NCBI GenBank assembly: GCA_025934635.1 | Contig: JAICWX010000243.1 | Span: forward strand, 1-13,173 | Direction: 5' to 3' | Length of the DNA: 13,173 bases | Source of the DNA: Streptosporangiaceae bacterium | GTDB lineage: Bacteria; Actinomycetota; Actinomycetes; Streptosporangiales; Streptosporangiaceae | In this document: positions 1-7,442 of the stretch, piece by piece | Numbering within the stretch: the first letter of the stretch is position 1 | How the letters are laid out: each line of letters begins with the position of its first letter | Translations under genes and position numbers: made by a program | The notes under the pieces: generated by a model | The model's database searches: none | The model's input: only the letters and a program-made list of their open reading frames with translations | Told to the model about the DNA's origin: nothing

Positions 1-448
1 CAGCCCGCTGTTCGAGACCATCGCCGGGCTCGGCGTGCCGGTGATGATCGACGTGGGCACGACCGGGATGGGGGCGGGCATGCCCGGCGGGCTCGGCGCC
101 CGGATCGAGCACGCCCGGCCGCTGTCGGTCGACAACCTGGCCGCCCGGTTCCCGTCGCTGACCATCATCGCCGCCCACCCCGGCTGGCCGTGGACCGATG
201 AGATGACCGCGGTCGCGCTGCACAAGGGCAACGTGTACTGGGAGCTGTCCGGCTGGGCGCCCAAGTACTTCCCGCCCTCGCTGCGGACCGACATCCGGGG
301 GCGGCTGCGGGAGAAGATGATGTTCGGCAGCGACCATCCGAGCCTGCCGTACGAGCGGATCCTGCGGGAATGGGACGAGCTCGGCTACGACCAGTCGGTG
401 CTGGACCTGGTCTTCCACGCCAACGCCGAGCGGGTGCTGGGCCTGTAA
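1..448 (+). CDS. Amidohydrolase-family protein, C-terminal part (5' end outside window)
   Basis: The reading frame is open from the window edge (first full codon at base 2) to TAA at 446-448, giving about 148 C-terminal residues. Visible motifs fit the amidohydrolase-2 (metal-dependent TIM-barrel hydrolase/decarboxylase) family: an AHPGWPW segment, a NVYWELSGWAPKYFP segment, the late-barrel GSDHP motif whose Asp is the usual catalytic/metal residue, and the closing NAERVLGL stretch. Family members hydrolyse or decarboxylate small cyclic or aromatic acids in the cytoplasm. The substrate cannot be told from this fragment, and the N-terminal HxH metal site lies outside the window. The gene is read in the same direction as the next gene and is joined to it by a chain of TAATG stop/start overlaps, so the two are probably cotranscribed. 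Confidence 0.85.
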   Translation, partial: SPLFETIAGLGVPVMIDVGTTGMGAGMPGGLGARIEHARPLSVDNLAARFPSLTIIAAHPGWPWTDEMTAVALHKGNVYWELSGWAPKYFPPSLRTDIRGRLREKMMFGSDHPSLPYERILREWDELGYDQSVLDLVFHANAERVLGL

Positions 449-480
449 TGGGGGCTCTGTAATGGGGGCTCTGTAATGGC
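443..480 (+). repeat. Tandem 14-bp repeat carrying three successive TAATG stop/start overlaps
   Basis: The unit CTGTAATGGGGGCT occurs at 443-456 and 457-470, followed by a partial third copy (CTGTAATGG) at 471-479. The amidohydrolase stop TAA (446-448) overlaps an ATG at 448. That ATG opens a four-codon frame (M-G-A-L) ending in TAA at 460-462, which overlaps another ATG opening a second M-G-A-L frame. This ends in TAA at 474-476, which overlaps the ATG of the next real gene. Each copy also places a GGGGG tract 7 nt before the following ATG. Confidence 0.9.
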
Positions 481-820
481 TTCCCTGGAGGACGTGCGGG
501 AGATCGCGCTGGGGCTGCCGCGCTCGTCCGAGCACCTGATCAGGGACCACGTGAAGTTCCGGGTCGGGCGGATCGTCTACGCGTCGGTCTCGCCGGACGA
601 GGAGCGGCTGGGGTTCGGCTTCCCCCGGGAGGAACGGGCCGCGCTGGTGGCCAGCCGGCCGGAGACGTTCATGATGCCGCTGCCCAGCGACGAGCGGTAC
701 CAGTGGGTCCGCGCCCGGCTGCCGGTGCTCGACGTGGCGGAACTGCGCGAGCTGCTGACCGACGCCTGGTGCATGTGCGTGCCGAAGAAGGTCCAGGCCG
801 CGTACTTCGAGAGCCTTTAG
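476..820 (+). CDS. MmcQ/YjbR-family protein
   Basis: This is a 114-residue protein that matches the MmcQ/YjbR family (small cytoplasmic proteins with a CyaY-like fold, described as DNA-binding) in length and layout. It begins with a short LEDVREIALGLPRSSE helix, followed by strands around KFRVGRIVYASV (27-38), a middle GFGFPREERAALVASRPETF segment (46-65), and a C-terminal VAELRELLTDAW.....KK helix (87-105). No enzymatic motif is visible and no precise function is known for most members. The start ATG overlaps the preceding TAA in a TAATG junction, with a GGGGG tract 7 nt upstream as the only ribosome-binding candidate, so translation probably depends on reinitiation. Its stop overlaps the stop of the convergent xth gene by 4 bases. 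Confidence 0.85.
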   Translation: MASLEDVREIALGLPRSSEHLIRDHVKFRVGRIVYASVSPDEERLGFGFPREERAALVASRPETFMMPLPSDERYQWVRARLPVLDVAELRELLTDAWCMCVPKKVQAAYFESL

Positions 821-1653
821 TCCAGGTCGACGACCACCGGGGCGTGGTCGGACGGGCCCTTGCCCTTGCGGGCCTCCCGGTCCACGTAGGCGCCGGTCAC
901 CCGGCTGGCCACGGCCTGGCTCGCGTACACCAGGTCGATGCGCATGCCCATGTCCTTGGCGAACGCGCCGGCCCGGTAGTCCCAGTAGGTATAGGGATGC
1001 GGGCCCTTCATCGGCTTGGGGATGACGTCGGTCAGCCCGAGCGCGCGCAGCCCGGCCAGGGCCTGCCGTTCCGGCGGGGTGACGTGGGTGGAGTTCACGA
1101 ACACCTTCGGGTCCCACACGTCGTCGTCGGTCGGCGCCACGTTGAAGTCGCCGCACGCCGCGAACTGGTCATGCTGGCCCAGCTCGGCCGCGAACGCCGT
1201 GCGCAGCGCGGCGAACCACGCCAGCTTGTAGGCGTAGTGGGCGGATTCGGGGGTGCGCCCGTTCGGCACGTAGAGCGACCAGACCCGGATCCCGCCGCAG
1301 GTGGCACCGACGGCGCGGGCCTCGGGCGGGCGCAGGCCCGGCTCGTCGATCAGGGTCAGCTCGGCCTGGCCGTCCGCATCGCTGGGCTCGCCCGCGTAGC
1401 TGGGCTGGCCGGGGAACCCCCGGCTGATGTCCTCGAGGCCGACGCTGGACAGCAGCGCGACGCCGTTCCAGCGGCCCTCGCCGTGCGCCGCCACCTCGTA
1501 GCCGAGCTCGTTGACCTCGGCCTCGGGGAACAGCGCATTGGTGGTCTTGATCTCCTGCAAGCAGACCACGTCCGGCTTGGCCTCGTCCAGCCACTCGAGC
1601 AGCCTGGGCAGCCGCGCCTTCACCGAGTTCACGTTCCACGTTGCCAGCCGCAC
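817..1653 (-). CDS. xth: Exodeoxyribonuclease III
   Basis: This 278-residue protein belongs to the AP endonuclease/exonuclease III family, which cuts abasic sites and removes 3' blocks in base-excision repair. The catalytic set is complete: TWNVNS with Asn7, LQEIKT with Glu34, LYVPNG with Tyr128, GDFN with Asp169 and Asn171, RIDLVY with Asp240, and PSDHAP with Asp269/His270. Between the GFPGQP segment and the CGGIRVWSLYVPNG strand it carries an insertion (about residues 85-117) that looks longer than usual for the family; I judge it a surface loop. The start is GTG at 1651-1653 and has no strong ribosome-binding site. The gene is divergent from the stress-protein gene and convergent with the MmcQ/YjbR gene, with a 4-base overlap of stop codons. 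Confidence 0.95.
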   Translation of the reverse strand: MRLATWNVNSVKARLPRLLEWLDEAKPDVVCLQEIKTTNALFPEAEVNELGYEVAAHGEGRWNGVALLSSVGLEDISRGFPGQPSYAGEPSDADGQAELTLIDEPGLRPPEARAVGATCGGIRVWSLYVPNGRTPESAHYAYKLAWFAALRTAFAAELGQHDQFAACGDFNVAPTDDDVWDPKVFVNSTHVTPPERQALAGLRALGLTDVIPKPMKGPHPYTYWDYRAGAFAKDMGMRIDLVYASQAVASRVTGAYVDREARKGKGPSDHAPVVVDLD

Positions 1654-1673
1654 CCGTACAGCCTGCCACGCTC

Positions 1674-1693
1674 CCCCGCCGGCCGGGGCGGGG
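1674..1693. repeat. GC-only 7-bp inverted repeat between xth and the stress-protein gene
   Basis: CCCCGCC at 1674-1680 and GGCGGGG at 1687-1693 are exact inverted copies separated by six bases. The element occupies the place where a -35 box for the stress-protein promoter would be expected. It could be a regulator site for the divergent pair or simply GC-rich spacer; no T-run follows, so it is not a terminator. Confidence 0.45.
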
Positions 1694-1701
1694 TCTGTCC
1701 T

Positions 1702-1716
1702 TATACTTCCGCTGTG
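1702..1716 (+). promoter_or_regulatory. Probable leaderless promoter (-10 TATACT) of the universal stress protein gene
   Basis: TATACT at 1702-1707 is a near-perfect -10 hexamer. The GTG start codon begins six bases later at 1714, where transcription would start, and there is no room for a ribosome-binding site. This geometry fits leaderless mRNAs, which are common in Actinomycetota. No recognisable -35 hexamer lies at the right distance; a GC-only inverted repeat sits there instead. Confidence 0.6.
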
Positions 1717-2184
1717 ACGGATGCTCAGGGCGGAGCCTTCGAGCTAGGGACCGACGGGCCTAAGGTCATCCTGGTCGGAGTGGACGACTCGGTTACCTCG
1801 ATGCGGGCCGGGTCGTACGCGGCCGGGCTGGCGCGACGGCAGGGGGCCCGGCTGGTCTGCGTGTACGTCGCGCGGCCGTCGGCCCTGTACGGGGCGGCGG
1901 GCGGGGCCGGGGCGGGCGTGATCGCCGCGCAGGACCAGGCGCTCGAGGAAACGGCCCAGAGCCTGCGGCGCGAGGCCGAGGAGGGGGCGCAGCGACTGGG
2001 CTTGGAGCTCACGTTCGTGGTCGCGCACGGAGACCCGTACACCGAGCTGCGGCGGGTGGCCGACGAGATGCGCGCCGACGCCGTCATCGTGGGCGCGTCC
2101 ATGCAGGCCGGGCACCGCTGGATCGGGTCGCTGGCGGTGCGGATGGTCAAGGCCGGCCGGTGGCCGGTCACGGTGGTTCCGTGA
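1714..2184 (+). CDS. Universal stress protein (UspA family)
   Basis: This is a 156-residue single-domain Usp protein with a Rossmann-like alpha/beta fold. The first strand and loop are VILVGVDDS (18-26), with the conserved Asp of the nucleotide site. A helix follows (AAGLARRQGA), then the second strand LVCVYVARP (47-55), a long Ala/Glu-rich helix, the AHGDPYTEL segment (104-112), and the C-terminal VIVGASM....IGSLAVRMV...PVTVVP. The usual ATP-binding pattern G-x2-G-x9-G-S/T is altered: GASM (127-130) lacks the second Gly, and the GS pair (138-139) comes about two residues early, so ATP binding is doubtful. I chose GTG 1714 because the fold starts just after it and a -10 box sits six bases upstream. 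The same frame runs open upstream across xth, but that part is antisense noise. Confidence 0.85.
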   Translation: MTDAQGGAFELGTDGPKVILVGVDDSVTSMRAGSYAAGLARRQGARLVCVYVARPSALYGAAGGAGAGVIAAQDQALEETAQSLRREAEEGAQRLGLELTFVVAHGDPYTELRRVADEMRADAVIVGASMQAGHRWIGSLAVRMVKAGRWPVTVVP

Positions 2185-2215
2185 TGCAGAGTGCCGTAAT
2201 GCAGTAATGCAGTAG
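2181..2215 (+). repeat. Short GTRATGCAG repeats forming a second chain of overlapping stop/start codons
   Basis: GTGATGCAG at 2181-2189 and GTAATGCAG at 2196-2204 and 2204-2212 are related copies, the last two in direct tandem. The stress-protein stop TGA (2182-2184) overlaps an ATG opening a seven-codon frame (M-Q-S-A-V-M-Q). This ends in TAA at 2205-2207, which overlaps an ATG of a two-codon frame (M-Q) ending in TAG at 2213-2215. The true start of the next gene lies 19 bases further on at 2235, with TTAGGT as a plausible ribosome-binding site. Confidence 0.75.
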
Positions 2216-2234
2216 AAAGGGATTAGGTATCAGC

Positions 2235-2975
2235 ATGAGCGTTGCCGTCGTCACCGGGGCGAGTTCCGGGCTCGGCCAGGTCATCGCCCGGGCCCTGCTC
2301 GGCGCGGGCTGGCAGGTCGCGCTGGCCGGCCGGCGGGCGGAACTGCTGGCAGAGACCGCCCAAGGCGCCGGCGGCGACGCCGCGCTCGTCGTTCCCGCCG
2401 ACGTGACCGACCCGGCGTCGGTGGCGGCGCTGTTCGAGGCGGTCAAGGACCGCTGGGGGCGGCTGGACCTGCTGGTGAACAACGCCGGGCTGTTCGGCCC
2501 GGCCGCCCAGGCGGACGAGATCGATCTGGCCGACTGGCAGCGGGTGGTCGACACCAACCTGACCGGCGCCTTCCTGTGCGCCCAGCACGCGGTGCGGATG
2601 ATGAAGGCGCAGGACCCCCAGGGCGGCCGGATCATCAACAACGGCTCCATCTCCGCGCACACCCCGCGGCCGAACAGCATCGCCTACACCGCGACCAAGC
2701 ACGCGGTCACCGGCCTGACCAAGTCGCTGTCGCTGGACGGCCGGGCGCATAACATCGCCTGCGGCCAGATCGACATCGGCAACGCCGAGACCGAGCTGAC
2801 CAAACGGTTTGCCCAGGGCGTCCGCCAGGCCAACGGCTCGATGATGGCCGAGCCGGTCTTCGACTCCCGGCACGTCGCCGACGCCGTGCTCTACATGGCC
2901 TCGCTGCCGCTGGACGCCAACGTCCAGTTCCTCACCATCACCGCGACCGCAATGCCCTTCATCGGGCGCGGCTGA
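2235..2975 (+). CDS. Classical short-chain dehydrogenase/reductase (SDR)
   Basis: This 246-residue classical SDR has all family marks: the cofactor-binding TGASSGLG (7-14), NNAG (82-85), the N-T-N-L-T-G-type helix (107-111), catalytic Ser138 in NGSIS, and the YTATK catalytic pair Tyr151/Lys155. The segment AGRR after the second strand (31-34) has Arg residues where NADP-preferring SDRs often have them, so NADP(H) is likely. Residues 176-186 ([11 protein letters not shown]) replace the usual N-PG-I-T loop, which marks a distinct subgroup. The substrate is unknown. It follows the stress-protein gene in the same direction, 50 bases away, and may be cotranscribed. The start ATG has TTAGGT about 7 nt upstream. 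Confidence 0.9.
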   Translation: MSVAVVTGASSGLGQVIARALLGAGWQVALAGRRAELLAETAQGAGGDAALVVPADVTDPASVAALFEAVKDRWGRLDLLVNNAGLFGPAAQADEIDLADWQRVVDTNLTGAFLCAQHAVRMMKAQDPQGGRIINNGSISAHTPRPNSIAYTATKHAVTGLTKSLSLDGRAHNIACGQIDIGNAETELTKRFAQGVRQANGSMMAEPVFDSRHVADAVLYMASLPLDANVQFLTITATAMPFIGRG

Positions 2976-3003
2976 CCACGGGCGAGGCTAAACCGTTAAT
3001 CCC

Positions 3004-3106
3004 TATTGTCCTGTCAAATGATTGATCGTCACCGTCACGGGGGACCCTTCAGGCAAATGCGGTTTCAGCCAGAAACCCGCATGGTCCGCACCGGGAGGTC
3101 CATGCC
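3004..3106 (+). ncRNA. Candidate structured 5' leader (possible RNA switch) of the NCS1 permease gene
   Basis: Two nested helices can form. The outer one pairs GGACC (3042-3046) with GGTCC (3083-3087). The inner hairpin pairs 3057-3066 with 3072-3082: ten base pairs, one bulged C, and loop AGCCA. The helices stack directly on the 3' side and leave a ten-base bulge (3047-3056) on the 5' side. A competing hairpin pairs GCATGG (3079-3084) with CCATGC (3100-3105). It breaks both helices and puts the ribosome-binding site GGGAGGT (3093-3099) in its loop next to the start codon. This is the layout of a translational on/off switch. A weak -10 candidate, TATTGT, lies at 3004-3009. I do not recognise a known riboswitch class. 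Structure is inferred by hand only. Confidence 0.4.
3014..3025. promoter_or_regulatory. Small dyad TCAA-ATGA-TTGA upstream of the permease operon
   Basis: TCAA at 3014-3017 and TTGA at 3022-3025 form a four-base-arm dyad in the AT-richest patch of the region, between the SDR stop and the structured leader. It could be an operator half-site pair for a regulator of the permease operon. The arms are short, so chance is a real alternative. Confidence 0.2.
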
Positions 3107-4631
<1,525 letters not shown>

Positions 4632-4648
<17 letters not shown>

Positions 4649-5492
4649 GGTCCCCGGCTCTGGGGTGCAGAGCGTCACCGTCGGCCCGCAGCGGCTGAGG
4701 GTGGCGGTCAGACCCGGACGACCGAACGAGGCAGGCCACCCGCCCCGCCCGCCCCTGCTCCTGATCAATGGCATCGGCGCCCGGCTGGAGGCGCTCGAGC
4801 CGTTCGCGGCGGCCGTCGACCCCGCGGTCGAGGTGATCAGGTTCGACCCGCCCGGTATCGGCGGCTCGCCGCTGCCGCCGGGGCCGTACCGGTTCACCGG
4901 GCTGTGCCGGCTGATCGCCGGGCTGCTGACCGAGCTCGGCCACGGCCAGGCGGACGTGCTCGGCATCTCCTGGGGCGGCGCGGTCGCGCAGCACTTCGCC
5001 GCGTTCCAGCGGGCCCGGTGCCGACGGCTGGTGCTGACCGCCACCGCCGCGGGTGCGCCGATGGTGCTGGCCCGGCCGTCGGTGCTGGCGCACCTGATGA
5101 CGCCGCGGCGCTACCGGGACCGGGCTTACCTGAACCAGGTGGCCGGCGACCTGTACGGCGGCTCGGCCCGGACCGACTGGGCCGCGGCCAGCACCGTCCT
5201 GCACCCGGTCCCGGCGGCGGGCGAGGAACTGCCCCGGTCCTCGCGCGGCTACTTTTACCAGCTGGCCGCGGTGACGGGCTGGACCGCGGTGCCGTTCCTG
5301 CCGTGGCTGCGCCAGCCGGTGCTCATCCTGGCCGGGGACGACGATCCGATCATCCCGCTGGCCAACGCGCGGCTGATACACCGGCTGGTCCGGGACTCGC
5401 GGCTGCACGTCTACCCGGGCGGTCATCTCGGCCTGATTACCGAAGCGGCGGCGCTGGCACCGGTGGTGGACGGTTTCCTGGCCGGACCGTGA
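4632..5492 (+). CDS. phaZ: Alpha/beta hydrolase, PHA depolymerase (PhaZ)-like
   Basis: This 286-residue alpha/beta hydrolase resembles intracellular medium-chain poly(3-hydroxyalkanoate) depolymerases over most of its length. Matching segments are RVAVRPG (23-29), the oxyanion-region LLLINGIGARLEALEPF (42-58), FDPPGIGGSPLPPGPYR (71-87), the nucleophile elbow GISWGGAVAQHF (111-122, Ser113), LVLTATAAGAPMV (133-145), SPRRY-like TPRRY (157-161), YGG (175-177), GYFYQLAAVTGWT (206-218), the acid segment AGDDDPIIPL (234-243) and GGHLGLIT (263-270, His265). The triad is complete. The expected role is cytoplasmic release of hydroxyacids from storage polymer or related esters. The ATG lies inside the permease gene with no clear ribosome-binding site, so translation is probably coupled; GTG 4665 is a possible later start. 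A 3-hydroxybutyrate dehydrogenase nearby supports the role. A general esterase remains possible. Confidence 0.8.
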
Positions 5493-5510
5493 GGTAGGGG
5501 TAGGGGTATG
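5493..5510 (+). repeat. Three-fold GGTAKG hexamer repeat forming ribosome-binding site and start codon
   Basis: GGTAGG at 5493-5498, GGTAGG at 5499-5504 and GGTATG at 5505-5510 stand in direct tandem right after the depolymerase stop (TGA 5490-5492). The first two copies supply duplicated ribosome-binding sequence and the third ends in the ATG of the acyl-CoA dehydrogenase gene. Confidence 0.75.
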
Positions 5511-6689
5511 ACGCGTACCCCGGTGACCGATGCCGACTTCTACCTGATCGAGCAGTCCCTCGACGACGAGGGCCGGGCGCTGCTGCGCCGGATCAGGGAG
5601 TTCATGGAGAAGAAGATCCAGCCGGTCATCAACCACTACTGGACCCGGGAGGAGTTCCCGTTCGACCTGATGGACGACTTCCGTCAGCTCGGCATCCCCG
5701 GCCAGCTGTACCAGGGCTACGACTGCCCGGGCGGCGGTTTCCTGCTCGACGGCCTGATCGCGATGGAACTGGCCCGGGTCGACCCGTCCATCAGCACGTT
5801 CTTCGGCGTGCACGGCGGCCTGGCCATGGGCTCCATCTTCCTGTGCGGGTCCGAGGAGCAGAAGCAGCGCTGGCTGCCCGCGATGGTGCGGATGGAGAAG
5901 ATCGGCGCGTTCGGCCTGACCGAGCCCGACGTCGGCTCCGGGGTGGCCGGCGGCCTGACCACCACCGCCCGCCGCGACGGCTCGGAGTGGGTGCTCGACG
6001 GGCAGAAGAAGTGGATCGGCAACGCCACCTTCGCCGACTACGTCATCATCTGGGCCAAATCGCTGGAAGATGAACAGGTCAAGGGGTTCGTCGTCGAGAA
6101 GGGCACGCCCGGCTTCGAGACCTCCAAGCAGACCGACAAGATCGCGCTGCGGGTGGTGCAGAACGCGCACATCACCCTGGACGGCGTCCGGGTCCCGGAG
6201 GAGAACCGGCTGCAGGAGGCCAACTCCTTCAAGGACACGGCCAAGGTGCTGCGGCTGACCCGGGCCGGGGTGGCCTGGCAGGCCACCGGCTGCGCCCGCG
6301 GCGCCTACGAGCACGCGCTGGCCTACGCCCGGCAGCGGCAGCAGTTCGGCCGCCCGATCGGCGGCTTCCAGCTGGTCCAGGACCTGCTGGTGAAGATGCT
6401 GTCCAACGTCACCGCCTCGGCCTGCATGTGCGCCCGGCTGTCCGCCCTGCAGGAAGCGGACCTGGCCGAGGACCATCATTCCGCGCTGGCCAAGGCGTTC
6501 TGCACGGTCCGGATGCGGGAGACCACCGGCTGGGCGCGCGAACTGCTGGGCGGCAACGGCATCTTGCTGGAGAACCACGTGGGCCGGTTCGTGGCCGACT
6601 CCGAGGCGATCTACTCCTACGAGGGCACCCGCGAGATCAACACCCTGATCGTGGGCCGCGCGATCACCGGCCTGGGCGCGTTCGTGTAA
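5508..6689 (+). CDS. Acyl-CoA dehydrogenase, ACX4/glutaryl-CoA dehydrogenase-like group
   Basis: This 393-residue flavoprotein is a full-length acyl-CoA dehydrogenase. The FAD/substrate segment GAFGLTEPDVGSG (133-145) is followed by GQKKWIGNATFADYVIIWAK (165-184), the RQQFGRPIGGFQ helix (277-288), the ELLGGNGI signature (345-352), and the catalytic base Glu372 in YEGTREINTLIVGRAITG (371-388). The late Glu position and this C-terminal block place it with glutaryl-CoA dehydrogenases and plant-type acyl-CoA oxidase 4. The Arg that binds the free carboxylate in glutaryl-CoA dehydrogenase is replaced in RVDPSIST (90-97), so the substrate is probably a plain short-chain acyl-CoA rather than glutaryl-CoA. 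It oxidises acyl-CoA to enoyl-CoA in the cytoplasm. It lies 15 bases after the depolymerase gene and abuts the convergent dehydrogenase gene. Confidence 0.92.
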   Translation: MTRTPVTDADFYLIEQSLDDEGRALLRRIREFMEKKIQPVINHYWTREEFPFDLMDDFRQLGIPGQLYQGYDCPGGGFLLDGLIAMELARVDPSISTFFGVHGGLAMGSIFLCGSEEQKQRWLPAMVRMEKIGAFGLTEPDVGSGVAGGLTTTARRDGSEWVLDGQKKWIGNATFADYVIIWAKSLEDEQVKGFVVEKGTPGFETSKQTDKIALRVVQNAHITLDGVRVPEENRLQEANSFKDTAKVLRLTRAGVAWQATGCARGAYEHALAYARQRQQFGRPIGGFQLVQDLLVKMLSNVTASACMCARLSALQEADLAEDHHSALAKAFCTVRMRETTGWARELLGGNGILLENHVGRFVADSEAIYSYEGTREINTLIVGRAITGLGAFV

Positions 6690-7442
6690 TCAGCGGGCGG
6701 ACCAGCCGCCGTCCAGGACGTAGGAGGAGCCGTTGGCGAACGACGCGGGCGCCGAGCACAGGTAGGCCGTCAGCTCGGCGACCTCGGACGGCTCGATCAG
6801 CCGCTTGATGGCCGGCTCGGTCAGCATGATCTCCTCGATCACCCGGTCCGCGGAGATGCCGTGGATCCGGGCCTGGTCGGCGATCTGCTTCTCCACCAGC
6901 GGGGTGCGTACGTAGGCCGGGCAGATCGTGTTGGAGGTGACCCCCTGGGGGCCGCCTTCCAGCGCGATCACCTTGGACAGCCCCTCCAGGCCGTGCTTGG
7001 CCGCGACGTAGGCCGACTTGTAGGGCGAGGCCCGCAGGCCGTGCACCGAGGAGATGTTGACGATCCGGCCGAAGCCCTGCTCGTACATGTGCGGCAGGGC
7101 CGCCCGGGCCAGCTGGAACGGGGCCTCGAGCATGACCGCGAGCAGCCGCCGGAACATATCGGGCGGGAACTCGTGGACCGGGGCCACGTGCTGCAGCCCG
7201 GCGCAGTTCACCAGGATGTCGGCCTGGCCGGCCAGCGCGAAGGCGTCGAAGTCGGCGGCCAGGTCCACCTTGACCGGGCGGCCGCCCAGGCGTCCGGCCA
7301 CGGCCGCGGCGGCGTCGCCGTTGAGGTCGGCGACGACCACGCTGGCCCCGTCGGCGGCCAGCCGGGTCGCGCAGGCCTCGCCGATGCCGCTGGCGCCCCC
7401 GGTCACCACCGCCACCCGTCCGTGCAGCCCGTCGCTCGTCAT
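6690..7442 (-). CDS. bdhA: D-3-hydroxybutyrate dehydrogenase
   Basis: This 250-residue classical SDR has TGGASGIG (14-21), NCAG (79-82), catalytic Ser132, Tyr145 and Lys149. Asp39 at the end of the second strand indicates NAD rather than NADP. The four residues that hold the substrate carboxylate in characterised 3-hydroxybutyrate dehydrogenases are all present at matching spacing: Gln84 in GLQHVAP, His134 in SSVHG, Lys142 in SPYKSAY and Gln186 in TPLVEKQIADQA. It should interconvert D-3-hydroxybutyrate and acetoacetate, the step after polyhydroxybutyrate breakdown. Its ATG overlaps the stop of the DUF488 gene (ATGA on the minus strand), so the two are translationally coupled. Its stop touches the stop of the convergent acyl-CoA dehydrogenase gene with no base between. 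Confidence 0.93.
   Translation of the reverse strand: MTSDGLHGRVAVVTGGASGIGEACATRLAADGASVVVADLNGDAAAAVAGRLGGRPVKVDLAADFDAFALAGQADILVNCAGLQHVAPVHEFPPDMFRRLLAVMLEAPFQLARAALPHMYEQGFGRIVNISSVHGLRASPYKSAYVAAKHGLEGLSKVIALEGGPQGVTSNTICPAYVRTPLVEKQIADQARIHGISADRVIEEIMLTEPAIKRLIEPSEVAELTAYLCSAPASFANGSSYVLDGGWSAR

Noticed and set aside
703..1713. Long open frame in the stress-protein frame running back across xth, suggesting a 493-residue protein
   Set aside because: Upstream of 1714 the translation is low-complexity Gly/Arg/Val sequence antisense to the clear xth gene; only the part from GTG 1714 has a recognisable fold and a promoter.
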